From positions 1 to 64,000 of the forward strand of contig JAFZOW010000040.1 in the NCBI GenBank assembly GCA_017552715.1: a stretch of 64,000 nt of DNA. The letters are read 5' to 3'. Positions within the stretch are counted from its first letter, which is position 1; each line of letters opens with the position of its first letter. This DNA is from Lachnospiraceae bacterium. Lineage in GTDB: Bacteria; Bacillota; Clostridia; Lachnospirales; Lachnospiraceae. The position numbers and the translations under genes are program-made. Shown here in pieces: positions 35,045 through 44,127 of this stretch. The notes beneath the pieces were generated by a model. It ran no database searches. It saw only the letters and a program-made list of their open reading frames with translations, and was not told the DNA's origin.

Positions 35045-36427
35045 ATGAAAATGAAACGTATTGCTTCCATGCTGATGGCCGGGATTATGACTTTATCCCT
35101 CGCCGCTTGCGGAGGAACCGGAGCTGATACCGGATCCGGCACAGGCACAGGCACCAGCACCGGAACCACCACGACCGGCACCACCGAGACCGGCACCACC
35201 GAGACCGGCACCACCGAGACCGGTACTACCGAGACCGGCACCGCTGACGGAGAGCAGATCACTCTCAAGATGTGGTGTATCGCTACCGAGAGCGATTCCA
35301 ACCGCCACTCCTATGAGGAGGCTATCAAGGAGATGGAGACCAAGCATCCCGAAGTTAAGCTTGAGTGGGAAGCTTTCGAGAACCAGTCCTACAAGACCAA
35401 GATCAAAGCTGCTGTTGCCGCTGATGAGATGCCCGACATCTTCTTCACCTGGTCCTGCGCTTTCCTTGGTGACTTCGTAGAGGCCGGCAAGGTTTACTGC
35501 CTTGATGATGTTTATGCAAACTACAAGGATGAGCTTCCCGAGGTTATGATGGGCAACTCCACCTATGACGGCAAGCACTACGGTGTGCCTCTGACCATGA
35601 ACATCGTTGGTCTGTTCGCTAACATGGATCTGCTGAAGGAAGCTGGCTACGATGAGATCCCCGGCTCCTATGAAGACTTCATCGCTTGCTGCGATGCTCT
35701 GAAGGGTAAGGGCATCATTCCTTTCGGCTGCGCCGGTAAGGAGACTTGGTGTGTTACCGAGTATCTTGAGTCCGTTATCGAGAAGAGCGCTGGCGCTGAT
35801 ACTCTGAACGACATCTTCCTGGGCAGAGCTTCCTGGAACAACCAGGACGTTGCTGACGCTGTGGATACCTTCCAGGAGCTGGTTAAAAACGAGTACTTCG
35901 ATCCCGCTGGAATCGGTCTTACCAACGATGAAGTTAAGGCTAATTTCATGCAGGGCAAGTATGCCTTCTACATGAACGGAACCTGGAACTGCGCAGACTT
36001 TGCTGCAGATGCTGAGTTCTCCAAGAAGGTTAAGGTTGGTGAGTTCCCTGTGATCAATGCTGACAAGTCCAAGCTTGGACAGCTGATCGGCGGACCTTCC
36101 GATACTCTGGCTGTTGCTGCTTCTTCACCCAACGCTGCCAAGGCTGCTGATTACTGCATGGAGCTTGGTAAGTACATCTGCCACTACGGCTATCTGGATG
36201 GCTGCGGACTTCCCGCTTGGACTCCTTACGGTGATACCTCTACCGTTAACGAGCTGACCCAGACCGTTGCACAGATCGTTGCCGGTGCTGACACCATGGT
36301 GCTGTTCGGTGATACCGCTCAGAACGCTGACGATGCTAACACCTATCTGTCCTATGTGGATCAGGTTTATGGTAGCCAGATCGACGGCAAGGGCTTCATC
36401 GCTGGACTTGCAGCAGACATCAGATAA
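35045..36427 (+). CDS. ABC transporter sugar-binding lipoprotein
   Basis: A 460-residue extracellular solute-binding protein (family 1) for a carbohydrate importer. The signal peptide ends in the lipobox LAAC (Cys22). The linker (about residues 23-68) is almost entirely Gly, Thr and Glu, including four GTTET repeats encoded by a 15-bp tandem repeat. The binding domain contains MWCIATESDSNRH and the FMQGKYAFYMNGTWN signature. Codon use differs from neighbours (many GCT, GTT, CTT), which fits very high expression. A strong AGGAGGT precedes the ATG. The transported sugar is not identified. Confidence 0.93.
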   Translation: MKMKRIASMLMAGIMTLSLAACGGTGADTGSGTGTGTSTGTTTTGTTETGTTETGTTETGTTETGTADGEQITLKMWCIATESDSNRHSYEEAIKEMETKHPEVKLEWEAFENQSYKTKIKAAVAADEMPDIFFTWSCAFLGDFVEAGKVYCLDDVYANYKDELPEVMMGNSTYDGKHYGVPLTMNIVGLFANMDLLKEAGYDEIPGSYEDFIACCDALKGKGIIPFGCAGKETWCVTEYLESVIEKSAGADTLNDIFLGRASWNNQDVADAVDTFQELVKNEYFDPAGIGLTNDEVKANFMQGKYAFYMNGTWNCADFAADAEFSKKVKVGEFPVINADKSKLGQLIGGPSDTLAVAASSPNAAKAADYCMELGKYICHYGYLDGCGLPAWTPYGDTSTVNELTQTVAQIVAGADTMVLFGDTAQNADDANTYLSYVDQVYGSQIDGKGFIAGLAADIR

Positions 36428-36445
36428 TTAATCTTTAACACCCTT

Positions 36446-36476
36446 GTGCCCCTTCCTGTGCTTCACGGGGAGGGGC
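36446..36476 (+). other. Intercistronic hairpin between binding protein and permease
   Basis: A 10-bp stem (36446-36455 with 36467-36476, one G-U) without a T-run. Such hairpins between a binding protein and its permeases typically protect or partly terminate the upstream message, giving excess binding protein. Confidence 0.65.
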
Positions 36477-36506
36477 ATTATATTAAGAACGGAGAGGTGG
36501 GGTAAA

Positions 36507-37421
36507 ATGGCAGAAGTCAAAGCGGTCAGACCAAGACGCAAAGGTCCTGATCTGAAAAAAGCTCTGAATATTTTTCTTTTTCTGCTGCCGGCCATACTTT
36601 TGTTTGTAGGTATACTGGTAGCACCGATCGCTGTATCTTTATACAGAAGTCTCCAGAAATGGAACGGATTTTCTCCGGGAACTTTCATTGGATTGAAGAA
36701 CTACAAGGAACTGTTTACCAGCGGTTCCATTAAGTGGAACACGGCACTGAAGAATTCGCTGCTGCTGGCATTCTTCTCGGTCTTTGTACAGTTGCCGTTT
36801 GCACTGTTACTGGCGCTCCTGCTGGGACGCAAGTACAAGGGAGAGAGATTCTTCCTTTCCGTATTTTTCATGCCTGTGCTTATTTCCACGGTTGTTATCG
36901 GACAATTGTGGTTAAAGATATATAACCCCGATTACGGTCTTCTGAACACCTTCCTGGATCTGGTCCATTTAAGCAGCTGGAAGCATGTATGGGTGGGTGA
37001 AGTGGAAACCGCACTGGGTTCCATCATAGTACCTACGATATGGCAGTATGTAGGTTACCATATGCTATTGATGTACGCCGGGGTCAAGGGCGTATCACCG
37101 GACCTGCGGGAAGCTGCCATGCTGGACGGTGCTACAAACTGGCAGGTGGACAGATATGTGGTCATCCCCATCATCAAGCCCATCATCTGTACCAGCGTTA
37201 TCTTTGCGGTAACAGGTTCCCTCAAGACCTACGACCTGGTCAGGATCCTCACTGAAGGCGGTCCTTTCCAGAGTACGGAAGTGCCCAGCACCCTGCTTGA
37301 GAACATGCTCTTCCTCAGGAACAGGTACGGCATGGGTAGTGCCATATCGGTCATGCTGATCATTCTGTGCTTCGCGTTTGCTCTGGTGATCTCAGCAGTA
37401 TTCAAGAACCGGGATGAGTGA
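36507..37421 (+). CDS. Sugar ABC transporter permease, MalF type
   Basis: A 304-residue inner-membrane permease with six membrane segments (first at about residues 20-42). The EAA loop that docks the ATPase reads REAAMLDGATNWQ. It pairs with the following MalG-type permease and the preceding binding protein. The ATG at 36507 was chosen because GGAGAGGTGGGG lies just upstream; no ATPase gene is in this cluster, so a shared MsmX-type ATPase encoded elsewhere probably energises it. Confidence 0.93.
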   Translation: MAEVKAVRPRRKGPDLKKALNIFLFLLPAILLFVGILVAPIAVSLYRSLQKWNGFSPGTFIGLKNYKELFTSGSIKWNTALKNSLLLAFFSVFVQLPFALLLALLLGRKYKGERFFLSVFFMPVLISTVVIGQLWLKIYNPDYGLLNTFLDLVHLSSWKHVWVGEVETALGSIIVPTIWQYVGYHMLLMYAGVKGVSPDLREAAMLDGATNWQVDRYVVIPIIKPIICTSVIFAVTGSLKTYDLVRILTEGGPFQSTEVPSTLLENMLFLRNRYGMGSAISVMLIILCFAFALVISAVFKNRDE

Positions 37422-37435
37422 GGAGGTTAACAGGA

Positions 37436-38287
37436 ATGGAAGTGTATTTTACATCTAAAAAACCGAAGCCTGTTGTAAAGGTGCTGGTGTACATACTGCT
37501 GATCGTATGGGCATTCATCAATCTGTTTCCCATATACTTCATGTTCACCTTCGCACTGAAGTCCAACGAAGAGATCTTCGGTATGAACATCATAGGTCTC
37601 CCCAAGGAGTGGCTGTGGTCCAACTTTGCTGCGGCTATGAAGACGGGGAACATGGGCCTGTACTTCTTTAACAGCGTACTGGTCACGGTGGCTTCCATCG
37701 CCATCTCCATCATGGCGGCCATGATGGCTACCTACGCCATCACCCGTATCAAGTGGAAGGGCGCAAGCTTTACCAATGCATTCTTCATGCTGGGACTTAC
37801 CATCCCCCTGCAGGCATCCATCGTACCCGTGTACGTAGTGCTGTCCAAGCTGCACTGGTTAAACCACTATACGACGCTGATCATACCGTATTCAGCCTTT
37901 ACGCTGTCCATGTCCATATTGATCTGTACCGGCTTTATGGTAGAGATACCTTACGATCTGGACGAGGCGGCGCGTATCGACGGCTGCGGTCTGTGGGGGA
38001 CATTCTTCCGCATCATCGTGCCTCTGCTGAAGCCGGCCCTGTCCACCATCGGTATCTACGCTTTCCTGCAGTGCTGGAACGAGTTCATGTTTGCAAACGT
38101 GTTCATTTCCGATTCGGCACACAGAACACTGCCTGTAGGTATCAAGGCTCTGTCCGGACAGCATACGACCGACTGGGGTCCCATCGGTGCGGCTCTGGTC
38201 ATCGCAACTTTCCCTACGCTGATCGTGTACATCTTCCTCAGCCGGAAGATCCAGGACAGCTTCATCGCCGGTGCGGTAAAGGGATAA
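37436..38287 (+). CDS. Sugar ABC transporter permease, MalG type
   Basis: A 283-residue permease with six membrane segments and the EAA loop DEAARIDGCGLWGTFF. LFPIYFMFTFALKSNEEIF near the start is typical of CUT1-family MalG permeases. GAGGAGGT sits 8 bases before the ATG at 37436, overlapping the end of the first permease gene. A terminator follows at 38316. Confidence 0.93.
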   Translation: MEVYFTSKKPKPVVKVLVYILLIVWAFINLFPIYFMFTFALKSNEEIFGMNIIGLPKEWLWSNFAAAMKTGNMGLYFFNSVLVTVASIAISIMAAMMATYAITRIKWKGASFTNAFFMLGLTIPLQASIVPVYVVLSKLHWLNHYTTLIIPYSAFTLSMSILICTGFMVEIPYDLDEAARIDGCGLWGTFFRIIVPLLKPALSTIGIYAFLQCWNEFMFANVFISDSAHRTLPVGIKALSGQHTTDWGPIGAALVIATFPTLIVYIFLSRKIQDSFIAGAVKG

Positions 38288-38315
38288 GTTTTCCGGAAAT
38301 AATGTCATTAGAGAA

Positions 38316-38347
38316 TGCCCGCGGAATTATCTTCTGCGGGTATTTTT
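38316..38347 (+). terminator. Rho-independent terminator of the sugar ABC operon
   Basis: A 9-bp stem (38318-38326 with 38332-38340), loop TTATC, with a run of five T at 38343-38347. Confidence 0.85.
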
Positions 38348-38361
38348 CGTATGATTTACGG

Positions 38362-38390
38362 ATGACGGAAAGCGTATCCTGTGGTATAAT
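38362..38390 (+). promoter_or_regulatory. Promoter of the double-receiver gene
   Basis: A perfect TATAAT (38385-38390) with TGG before it (extended -10) and a weak -35 ATGACG (38362-38367) at 17 bases. Confidence 0.65.
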
Positions 38391-38426
38391 CCACTTGTCG
38401 TAACGCAGCGATCAAAGGAGAAGACC

Positions 38427-39194
38427 ATGGATAATAATACGACAGCAGGGAAAACCCTCATTGTCAGTGTGGCAGATACTTTTCTGGCAAAGAGTCTTAT
38501 CACCAAGCTGGAGGCAGGCGGTATAGCAGCGGCTTTTTCCCGTGCGGTACTCAAAGAGCTGGAGAGCCATATCAGCGGAACAGAGCTGATCATCCTGTTT
38601 ATGAGTGAAGAACTGGAGGCGACGCCGGAGATCCTGGTGTACCTTAAGGATATCATACAGGACAAGGGACTGGGCCTGGTGGTCATAGGGGAACAGTCCG
38701 AATATGATGCGGTAAAACGTGCCGTTTCCGAAACGGCGGTCACGGAGTGGTTTCAGCGCCCGCTGGATATAGACCAGCTGGTAAAAAGAGTTCAGACCTA
38801 TCTGGAAGAGAATACGGGAGAGAAAAGAAAAAAGACCGTACTGATCGTGGATGACGATATCACCTACATGCGTACGGTCTATGAATGGCTGAAAGCGGAC
38901 TATCATGTGGGCATGGCCGCCAACGGCGTACAGGCCATCGGTTACCTGGCCAAGAACAAGGCGGATCTGATCCTCCTGGATTACGAGATGCCCATCGCCA
39001 ACGGCCCGCAGGTGCTCTCCATGCTGAAGAACGATTCGGAGACCGGGCAGATCCCGGTGATGTTCCTTACGGGCCACGGCGATAAAGACAGCGTGCTTTC
39101 GGTGGTGGGCTTAAGTCCCGTGGACTATCTCTTAAAGACCATCGATAAGCCGACACTTCTTAAAAAACTGTCCGACTTCTTTAAAAAGAGCTGA
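38427..39194 (+). CDS. Double-receiver response regulator without output domain
   Basis: A 255-residue protein made of two receiver folds. The N-terminal half (about 8-125) has the fold pattern but no acidic pocket or phospho-acceptor (LIILFMSEELEA at the expected position), so it is a pseudo-receiver. The C-terminal half (about 135-253) is complete: LIVDDDITYMR, acceptor Asp in LILLDYEMP, FLTGHGD, and the conserved Lys in LLKTID. With no DNA-binding or enzymatic domain it probably acts by protein contacts. No histidine kinase gene is adjacent. It has its own promoter and precedes an ABC exporter. Confidence 0.85.
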   Translation: MDNNTTAGKTLIVSVADTFLAKSLITKLEAGGIAAAFSRAVLKELESHISGTELIILFMSEELEATPEILVYLKDIIQDKGLGLVVIGEQSEYDAVKRAVSETAVTEWFQRPLDIDQLVKRVQTYLEENTGEKRKKTVLIVDDDITYMRTVYEWLKADYHVGMAANGVQAIGYLAKNKADLILLDYEMPIANGPQVLSMLKNDSETGQIPVMFLTGHGDKDSVLSVVGLSPVDYLLKTIDKPTLLKKLSDFFKKS

Positions 39195-39222
39195 GGGGCT
39201 CACGATACGGAAAGCCTGTGAT

Positions 39223-40956
39223 ATGAAAAAGCTGTGGACGTACTTTTCATCCTATAAAAAAGAATGTGTGCTGGGGCCTCTTTTTAAGCTGCTGGAGGCT
39301 TCCTTTGAACTGTTCATTCCCCTGCTGGTAAAGCAGATCATCGATATCGGCATACCTGCGGGAGATGAAGCTTATATCCTGCAGCGCATGCTCCTTATGG
39401 GGGCACTGGCCTTCATCGGCATGGTCTGCTCCCTTACGGCTCAGTTCTTTTCCGCCCGGGCGGCGGTGGGCTTTTCCGCCAAGGTCAAGGCGGCGGTGTT
39501 CTCCCACGTGCAGAAGCTTTCCTACAGGGAGCTGGACAGTCTGGGGACTTCTGCGCTGATCACCCGTCTTTCCAGTGATATCAATACCCTGCAGGGCGGC
39601 GTGAACATGAGTCTCCGCCTGCTGCTCCGCTCTCCCTTTATAGTCGCGGGGGCAGTGCTCATGGCCTTTACCATTGACTTTCGTTCGGCGCTGCTCTTTG
39701 TTCTTACGGTGTTCCTGCTTTCCGTGGTGGTCTTCGGGATCATGCGCATCACGGTCCCCATGCACAGGCAGGTACAGAACCGGCTGGATAAGGTGACGGC
39801 CGATACACGGGCAAATTTAAACGGGGTACGGGTGATACGTGCCTTCGGCCTGGAGAAAACGGAGGAAGAGCATTTCCGGGGGGAGAACGACCGCCTGGTC
39901 CATATACAGATCCTGGCGGGACGTATCTCGGCCCTGTTAAATCCCGTGACCTTTGTACTGATCAATCTGGGTCTCATCCTTCTCATCCGGGAGGGAGCCC
40001 TGGCTGTGGACAGCGGCCGTTTAAGCCGCGGTGCCGTGGTGGCTCTGATCAATTACATGTCCCAGATCCTGGTGGAACTCATCAAGCTGGCAAACCTCAT
40101 CGTACAGCTTTCCCGGGCCCTGGCCTGCGGCGGCCGCATTTCCGCGGTGCTGGAGACGGAAAGCTCCATGCGGGAAGGAGAGGCGGATCCTGCCAGGAAG
40201 GGAGGCGGTGAGAGCCTGGAGCTTAAGGACATATCCTTCCGGTATGCCGACGGGGCGGAGGATGCCCTGCGGCATATCAGCCTGCGTCTGGAGCCGGGAG
40301 AGACCCTGGGTATCATCGGCGGCACCGGATCCGGAAAGAGCAGTCTGGTGAACCTGATCCCCCGTTTTCATGATGTGACGGAGGGAGCAGTGCTGGTGAA
40401 CGGAACAGATGTGAAGGATTATACTTTTTCCTCCCTGCGGGGGCGCATAGCCATCGTACCGCAGAAATCCGTGCTTTTCTCGGGCACCCTTCGGGAAAAC
40501 CTGTGCTGGGGAAAGAAGGACGCCACGGAAGAAGAGCTCTGTGATGCTCTGCGCCGTGCCCAGGCCTATGATTTTGTCATGGAGAAGGAAGACGGTTTGG
40601 ACTGCAGCGTGAGCAAGGGCGGGACTAATTTCTCCGGAGGACAGAGACAGCGCCTGGCCATAGCCCGGGCTCTGGTGCGTCATCCGGCCATACTGATCCT
40701 GGATGATTCCGCATCCGCACTGGATTATGCTACGGATGCCGCCCTGCGTTCCTCCATCCATTCTCTTCCGGACCGTCCCACGACGGTGATCGTTTCGCAG
40801 CGTACGGCCTCCGTTATGCGCGCGGACCGCATCCTGGTATTGGAAAACGGCGAAGCTGCGGGGCTGGGCAGCCATGAGGAACTGATGAAGGACTGCCCGG
40901 TCTACCGTGAGATCTATTTAAGTCAGTTTGGTGGTGAAGAAGATGCAGAGCAATAA
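39223..40956 (+). CDS. Heterodimeric ABC exporter, degenerate-site subunit
   Basis: A 577-residue half-transporter with six membrane segments (residues 1-310) and one ATPase domain. Walker A GGTGSGKSS and signature FSGGQRQR are canonical. However, the catalytic Glu after Walker B is Asp (LILDDSASALD) and the switch His is Gln (VIVSQRTAS). This is the pattern of the degenerate half of heterodimeric exporters such as BmrCD or LmrCD. Its canonical signature completes the active site of the partner encoded immediately downstream (14-base overlap). Substrate unknown; multidrug or peptide export are the usual roles. Confidence 0.9.
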   Translation: MKKLWTYFSSYKKECVLGPLFKLLEASFELFIPLLVKQIIDIGIPAGDEAYILQRMLLMGALAFIGMVCSLTAQFFSARAAVGFSAKVKAAVFSHVQKLSYRELDSLGTSALITRLSSDINTLQGGVNMSLRLLLRSPFIVAGAVLMAFTIDFRSALLFVLTVFLLSVVVFGIMRITVPMHRQVQNRLDKVTADTRANLNGVRVIRAFGLEKTEEEHFRGENDRLVHIQILAGRISALLNPVTFVLINLGLILLIREGALAVDSGRLSRGAVVALINYMSQILVELIKLANLIVQLSRALACGGRISAVLETESSMREGEADPARKGGGESLELKDISFRYADGAEDALRHISLRLEPGETLGIIGGTGSGKSSLVNLIPRFHDVTEGAVLVNGTDVKDYTFSSLRGRIAIVPQKSVLFSGTLRENLCWGKKDATEEELCDALRRAQAYDFVMEKEDGLDCSVSKGGTNFSGGQRQRLAIARALVRHPAILILDDSASALDYATDAALRSSIHSLPDRPTTVIVSQRTASVMRADRILVLENGEAAGLGSHEELMKDCPVYREIYLSQFGGEEDAEQ

Positions 40957-42691
40957 AGCCATCATAAAAAGAATACTGCATTATCTGAAGCCCTACAGCT
41001 TCTTCCTGCTCTGTTCCGTGCTGGCAGCGGCGGTATCGGCACTCCTTTCCCTGTATCTGCCGGTGCTAACCGGTAATGCGGTGGACCTGCTGCTGGGGCA
41101 GGGAGAGGTGGACTTTAAGGCGCTTCTGAATATCCTGCTCCGTATGGGCGTCGTGATCGGCGTCTCGGCCCTGGGGCAGTGGATCATGAACACCAGCAAC
41201 AATCACATCGCCTACTGCACCGTGCGGGATATACGCAGCAACACCTTTGAAAAGCTGCAGAAGCTTCCTCTTTCCCTGCTGGATTCCCGCTCCACCGGTG
41301 ACAGCTTAAGCCGCATCATCGCCGATGTGGACAGCTTTGCGGACGGCCTGCTCATGGGCTTTACGCAGTTCTTTACCGGACTGCTTACGATACTTGGGAC
41401 TCTGGTGCTGATGCTCTCCATCCATAAATGGGTGGCTGCGGCTGTCATCGCCCTTACGCCCCTGTCCCTTTTTGTAGCGGCCTTTATCGCGAAGAATACC
41501 GCCAGCCTTTTCAGGGAGCAGTCCAAATGCCGCGCGGTTCAGACCGGCATCATCGACGAGATGATAGGGAACGAAAAACTGGTTCAGGCCTTTTCCCACG
41601 AGAAGGAAGCAGAGGAACTGTTCCTTAAGAATAACGAGGAGCTTAAGAAGATCTCCCTCAAGGCTATCTTCTTTTCCTCGCTGACCAATCCTTCCACCCG
41701 CTTTGTAAACAACCTGATCTATGCACTGGTGGCACTGATGGGAGGAATGGCCGTGATCCGCGGGCACTTAAGCGTGGGACAGCTCAGCGCCTTCTTAAGT
41801 TACGCCAATCAGTATACCAGGCCCTTTAACGAGATCAGCGGAGTGGTCACGGAGCTTCAGAATTCCATTACCTGTGCGGGCCGTGTTTTTGAACTGATGG
41901 GAGAGACTCCGGAGATCCCCGATAAGGAGGATGCAAAGATCCTCAGGGAAGCCCGTGGAGAAGTGCTTTTTAACGATGTGGATTTCTCCTATTCGAAAGA
42001 CCGGGAGCTTATCAAAGATCTTAAGCTTAAGGTGGAGCCGGGAAAGCGCATTGCCATCGTAGGCCCTACAGGCTGCGGCAAGACGACCCTTATCAATCTG
42101 CTCATGCGTTTCTACGATGTGGACAAGGGGGGGATCTCCGTGGACGGAGAGGACATACGGGATTATTCCCGTTCATCCCTCCGGGCCAATTACGGCATGG
42201 TGCTGCAGGATACCTGGCTGAAGCCGGGAAGCATAAGGGAGAACATATGCCTGGGACGGCCCGATGCAACGGAAGAAGAGATGATACTGGCTGCGAAGCG
42301 CTCCCATGCCCACAGCTTTATCATGCAGCTTCCCAAACAGTACGATACCCTCATCGGGGAGGACGGCGGAGCCCTTTCCCAGGGACAGAAGCAGCTGCTG
42401 TGCATCAGCCGTATCATGCTTTCCCTGCCTCCCATGCTCATACTGGATGAAGCCACCAGCTCCATCGATACACGTACGGAGTTGAAGATCCAGGACGCCT
42501 TTGCACAGATGATGCGCGGGCGTACCAGCTTTATCGTTGCACACCGTCTGTCTACCATAAGGGAAGCGGATACCATACTTGTGATGAAGGACGGGAACAT
42601 CATCGAACAGGGGGATCACCGTTCCCTGCTTTCCGCCGGCGGCTTCTACGCCGGGCTCTTCCGCAGCCAGTACAGCCTTCCCGAAGGCTGA
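40943..42691 (+). CDS. Heterodimeric ABC exporter, catalytic-site subunit
   Basis: A 582-residue half-transporter with an N-terminal six-helix domain and an ATPase with Walker A GPTGCGKTT, Walker B plus catalytic Glu LILDEATSSID, and switch His FIVAHRLSTI. Its signature is LSQGQKQ rather than LSGGQ, as expected for the subunit contributing to the degenerate site. Together with the preceding gene it forms one transporter with a single hydrolytic site. I chose the ATG at 40943 within the end of the upstream gene. Confidence 0.92.
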   Translation: MQSNKAIIKRILHYLKPYSFFLLCSVLAAAVSALLSLYLPVLTGNAVDLLLGQGEVDFKALLNILLRMGVVIGVSALGQWIMNTSNNHIAYCTVRDIRSNTFEKLQKLPLSLLDSRSTGDSLSRIIADVDSFADGLLMGFTQFFTGLLTILGTLVLMLSIHKWVAAAVIALTPLSLFVAAFIAKNTASLFREQSKCRAVQTGIIDEMIGNEKLVQAFSHEKEAEELFLKNNEELKKISLKAIFFSSLTNPSTRFVNNLIYALVALMGGMAVIRGHLSVGQLSAFLSYANQYTRPFNEISGVVTELQNSITCAGRVFELMGETPEIPDKEDAKILREARGEVLFNDVDFSYSKDRELIKDLKLKVEPGKRIAIVGPTGCGKTTLINLLMRFYDVDKGGISVDGEDIRDYSRSSLRANYGMVLQDTWLKPGSIRENICLGRPDATEEEMILAAKRSHAHSFIMQLPKQYDTLIGEDGGALSQGQKQLLCISRIMLSLPPMLILDEATSSIDTRTELKIQDAFAQMMRGRTSFIVAHRLSTIREADTILVMKDGNIIEQGDHRSLLSAGGFYAGLFRSQYSLPEG

Positions 42692-42710
42692 GGGAACAGA
42701 GTTTTCATGT

Positions 42711-42739
42711 TTGCCATAAGTGAGAGTCTGTGCTATAGT
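42711..42739 (+). promoter_or_regulatory. rarA promoter
   Basis: TTGCCA (42711-42716), 17 bases, TATAGT (42734-42739) with TGC ahead of it (extended -10). Confidence 0.65.
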
Positions 42740-42776
42740 ATTTTATGTAAACCAATTCTGAGGGATACGCCGTATT

Positions 42777-44111
42777 ATGGATAATATCGATATTTTCTCC
42801 TATATGGAAGAACAGCAGGAAGAAAAAGAGAGCCCCCTGGCTCTTCGTATGCGTCCGGAAACATTGGACGAGATGGTGGGGCAGCAGCATATCATCGGAA
42901 AAGACAAGCTGCTCTACCGGGCGATCTCGGCCGACCGTCTGCGTTCCGTGATCTTTTACGGACCGCCGGGAACCGGGAAGACCAGCCTTGCCAAGGTGAT
43001 CGCCCATACCACCAGTGCGGATTTCCGTCAGATCAATGCCACCATCGCCGGTAAGAAGGATATGGAGGAAGTGGTACGCATGGCCAAGCAGGAAAAGGCC
43101 CTGCAGGGGCGGCGCACCATACTCTTTATCGATGAGATCCACCGTTTTAACAAAGCCCAGCAGGATTATCTCCTGCCTTTTGTGGAGGACGGCACCGTGA
43201 TCCTCATCGGAGCCACCACCGAGAATCCCTATTTTGAGGTGAACTCCGCTCTTTTGTCCCGCTCGGATATCTTTGAACTGAAGCCCCTTTCCGAAGAGGA
43301 TGTGCGCAGTCTGATCCTGCGGGCGGTAAAGGACAGGAAAAAAGGCCTGGGAGATATGGATGTGGAGATCGACGACGAAGCCGTTGACTTCCTGGCCCGT
43401 TCCTGCACGGGGGATGCCCGCAGTGCCATAGGTGCCCTGGAACTGGGAGCCATGACCACGCAGAGGGGGGAGGACGGGAAGATAAGGCTGACCCTGCCGG
43501 TGGTGGCGGAGTGCATACAGAAGAAACCCATCTCCTACGACAAGGACGGGGATAACCATTACGATACCATATCCGCTTTTATCAAAAGCATGCGGGGGTC
43601 AGACCCGGATGCGGCGGTTTATTATCTGGCCCGCATGCTCTGTGCGGGAGAGGATATCAAATTCATCGCGAGACGCATCATGATCTGTGCCTCGGAGGAT
43701 GTGGGGATGGCGGACCCGCAGGCATTGCAGCTGGCTGTTTCCGCCAGCCTTGCCGTGGAGCGGGTGGGTATGCCGGAGGCCCGGATCATCCTGGCCCAGG
43801 CAGCCGTGTATGTGGCCTGTGCGCCCAAGAGCAACGCATCTTACCTGGCCATCGGCGAGGCCATGCGTCTGGTGGAGAACGGCGGCGTTTATCCCGTGCC
43901 GAGACATCTGCAGAACGTGCACGCGGACAGTGCCGGGCAGGAACGGGAGCAGGGCTATCTGTATGCCCATGATTATCCCGGACATTACGTGAAGCAGCAG
44001 TATCTGCCGGATGCGCTTAAGGACCGGCAGTTCTATCATCCCGGTGCGCTGGGGGATGAGCAGCGCATTTCGAAGTATCTGGAAGCTATAAGGAAGACGG
44101 AGAACGACTGA
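42777..44111 (+). CDS. rarA: Replication-associated recombination protein A
   Basis: The 444-residue AAA+ ATPase (RarA/MgsA, relative of eukaryotic WRNIP1) acts at stalled replication forks. Walker A GPPGTGKTS lies at about residues 62-70, Walker B LFIDEIHRFNKAQQD, sensor ATTENPYFEVN, and the C-terminal RarA-specific tetramerisation region YDKDGDNHYDTISAFIKS and SNASYLAIGEAM. Length is typical. GAGGGA lies 11 bases before the ATG. It is followed closely by a LytTR regulator gene. Confidence 0.95.
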   Translation: MDNIDIFSYMEEQQEEKESPLALRMRPETLDEMVGQQHIIGKDKLLYRAISADRLRSVIFYGPPGTGKTSLAKVIAHTTSADFRQINATIAGKKDMEEVVRMAKQEKALQGRRTILFIDEIHRFNKAQQDYLLPFVEDGTVILIGATTENPYFEVNSALLSRSDIFELKPLSEEDVRSLILRAVKDRKKGLGDMDVEIDDEAVDFLARSCTGDARSAIGALELGAMTTQRGEDGKIRLTLPVVAECIQKKPISYDKDGDNHYDTISAFIKSMRGSDPDAAVYYLARMLCAGEDIKFIARRIMICASEDVGMADPQALQLAVSASLAVERVGMPEARIILAQAAVYVACAPKSNASYLAIGEAMRLVENGGVYPVPRHLQNVHADSAGQEREQGYLYAHDYPGHYVKQQYLPDALKDRQFYHPGALGDEQRISKYLEAIRKTEND

Positions 44112-44127
44112 AGGGAGAATGACGCCT

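Noticed and set aside
42777-44111. Clamp-loader (DnaX-like) protein
   Set aside because: The C-terminal blocks and overall length match RarA, and the DnaX zinc-binding cysteines are absent.
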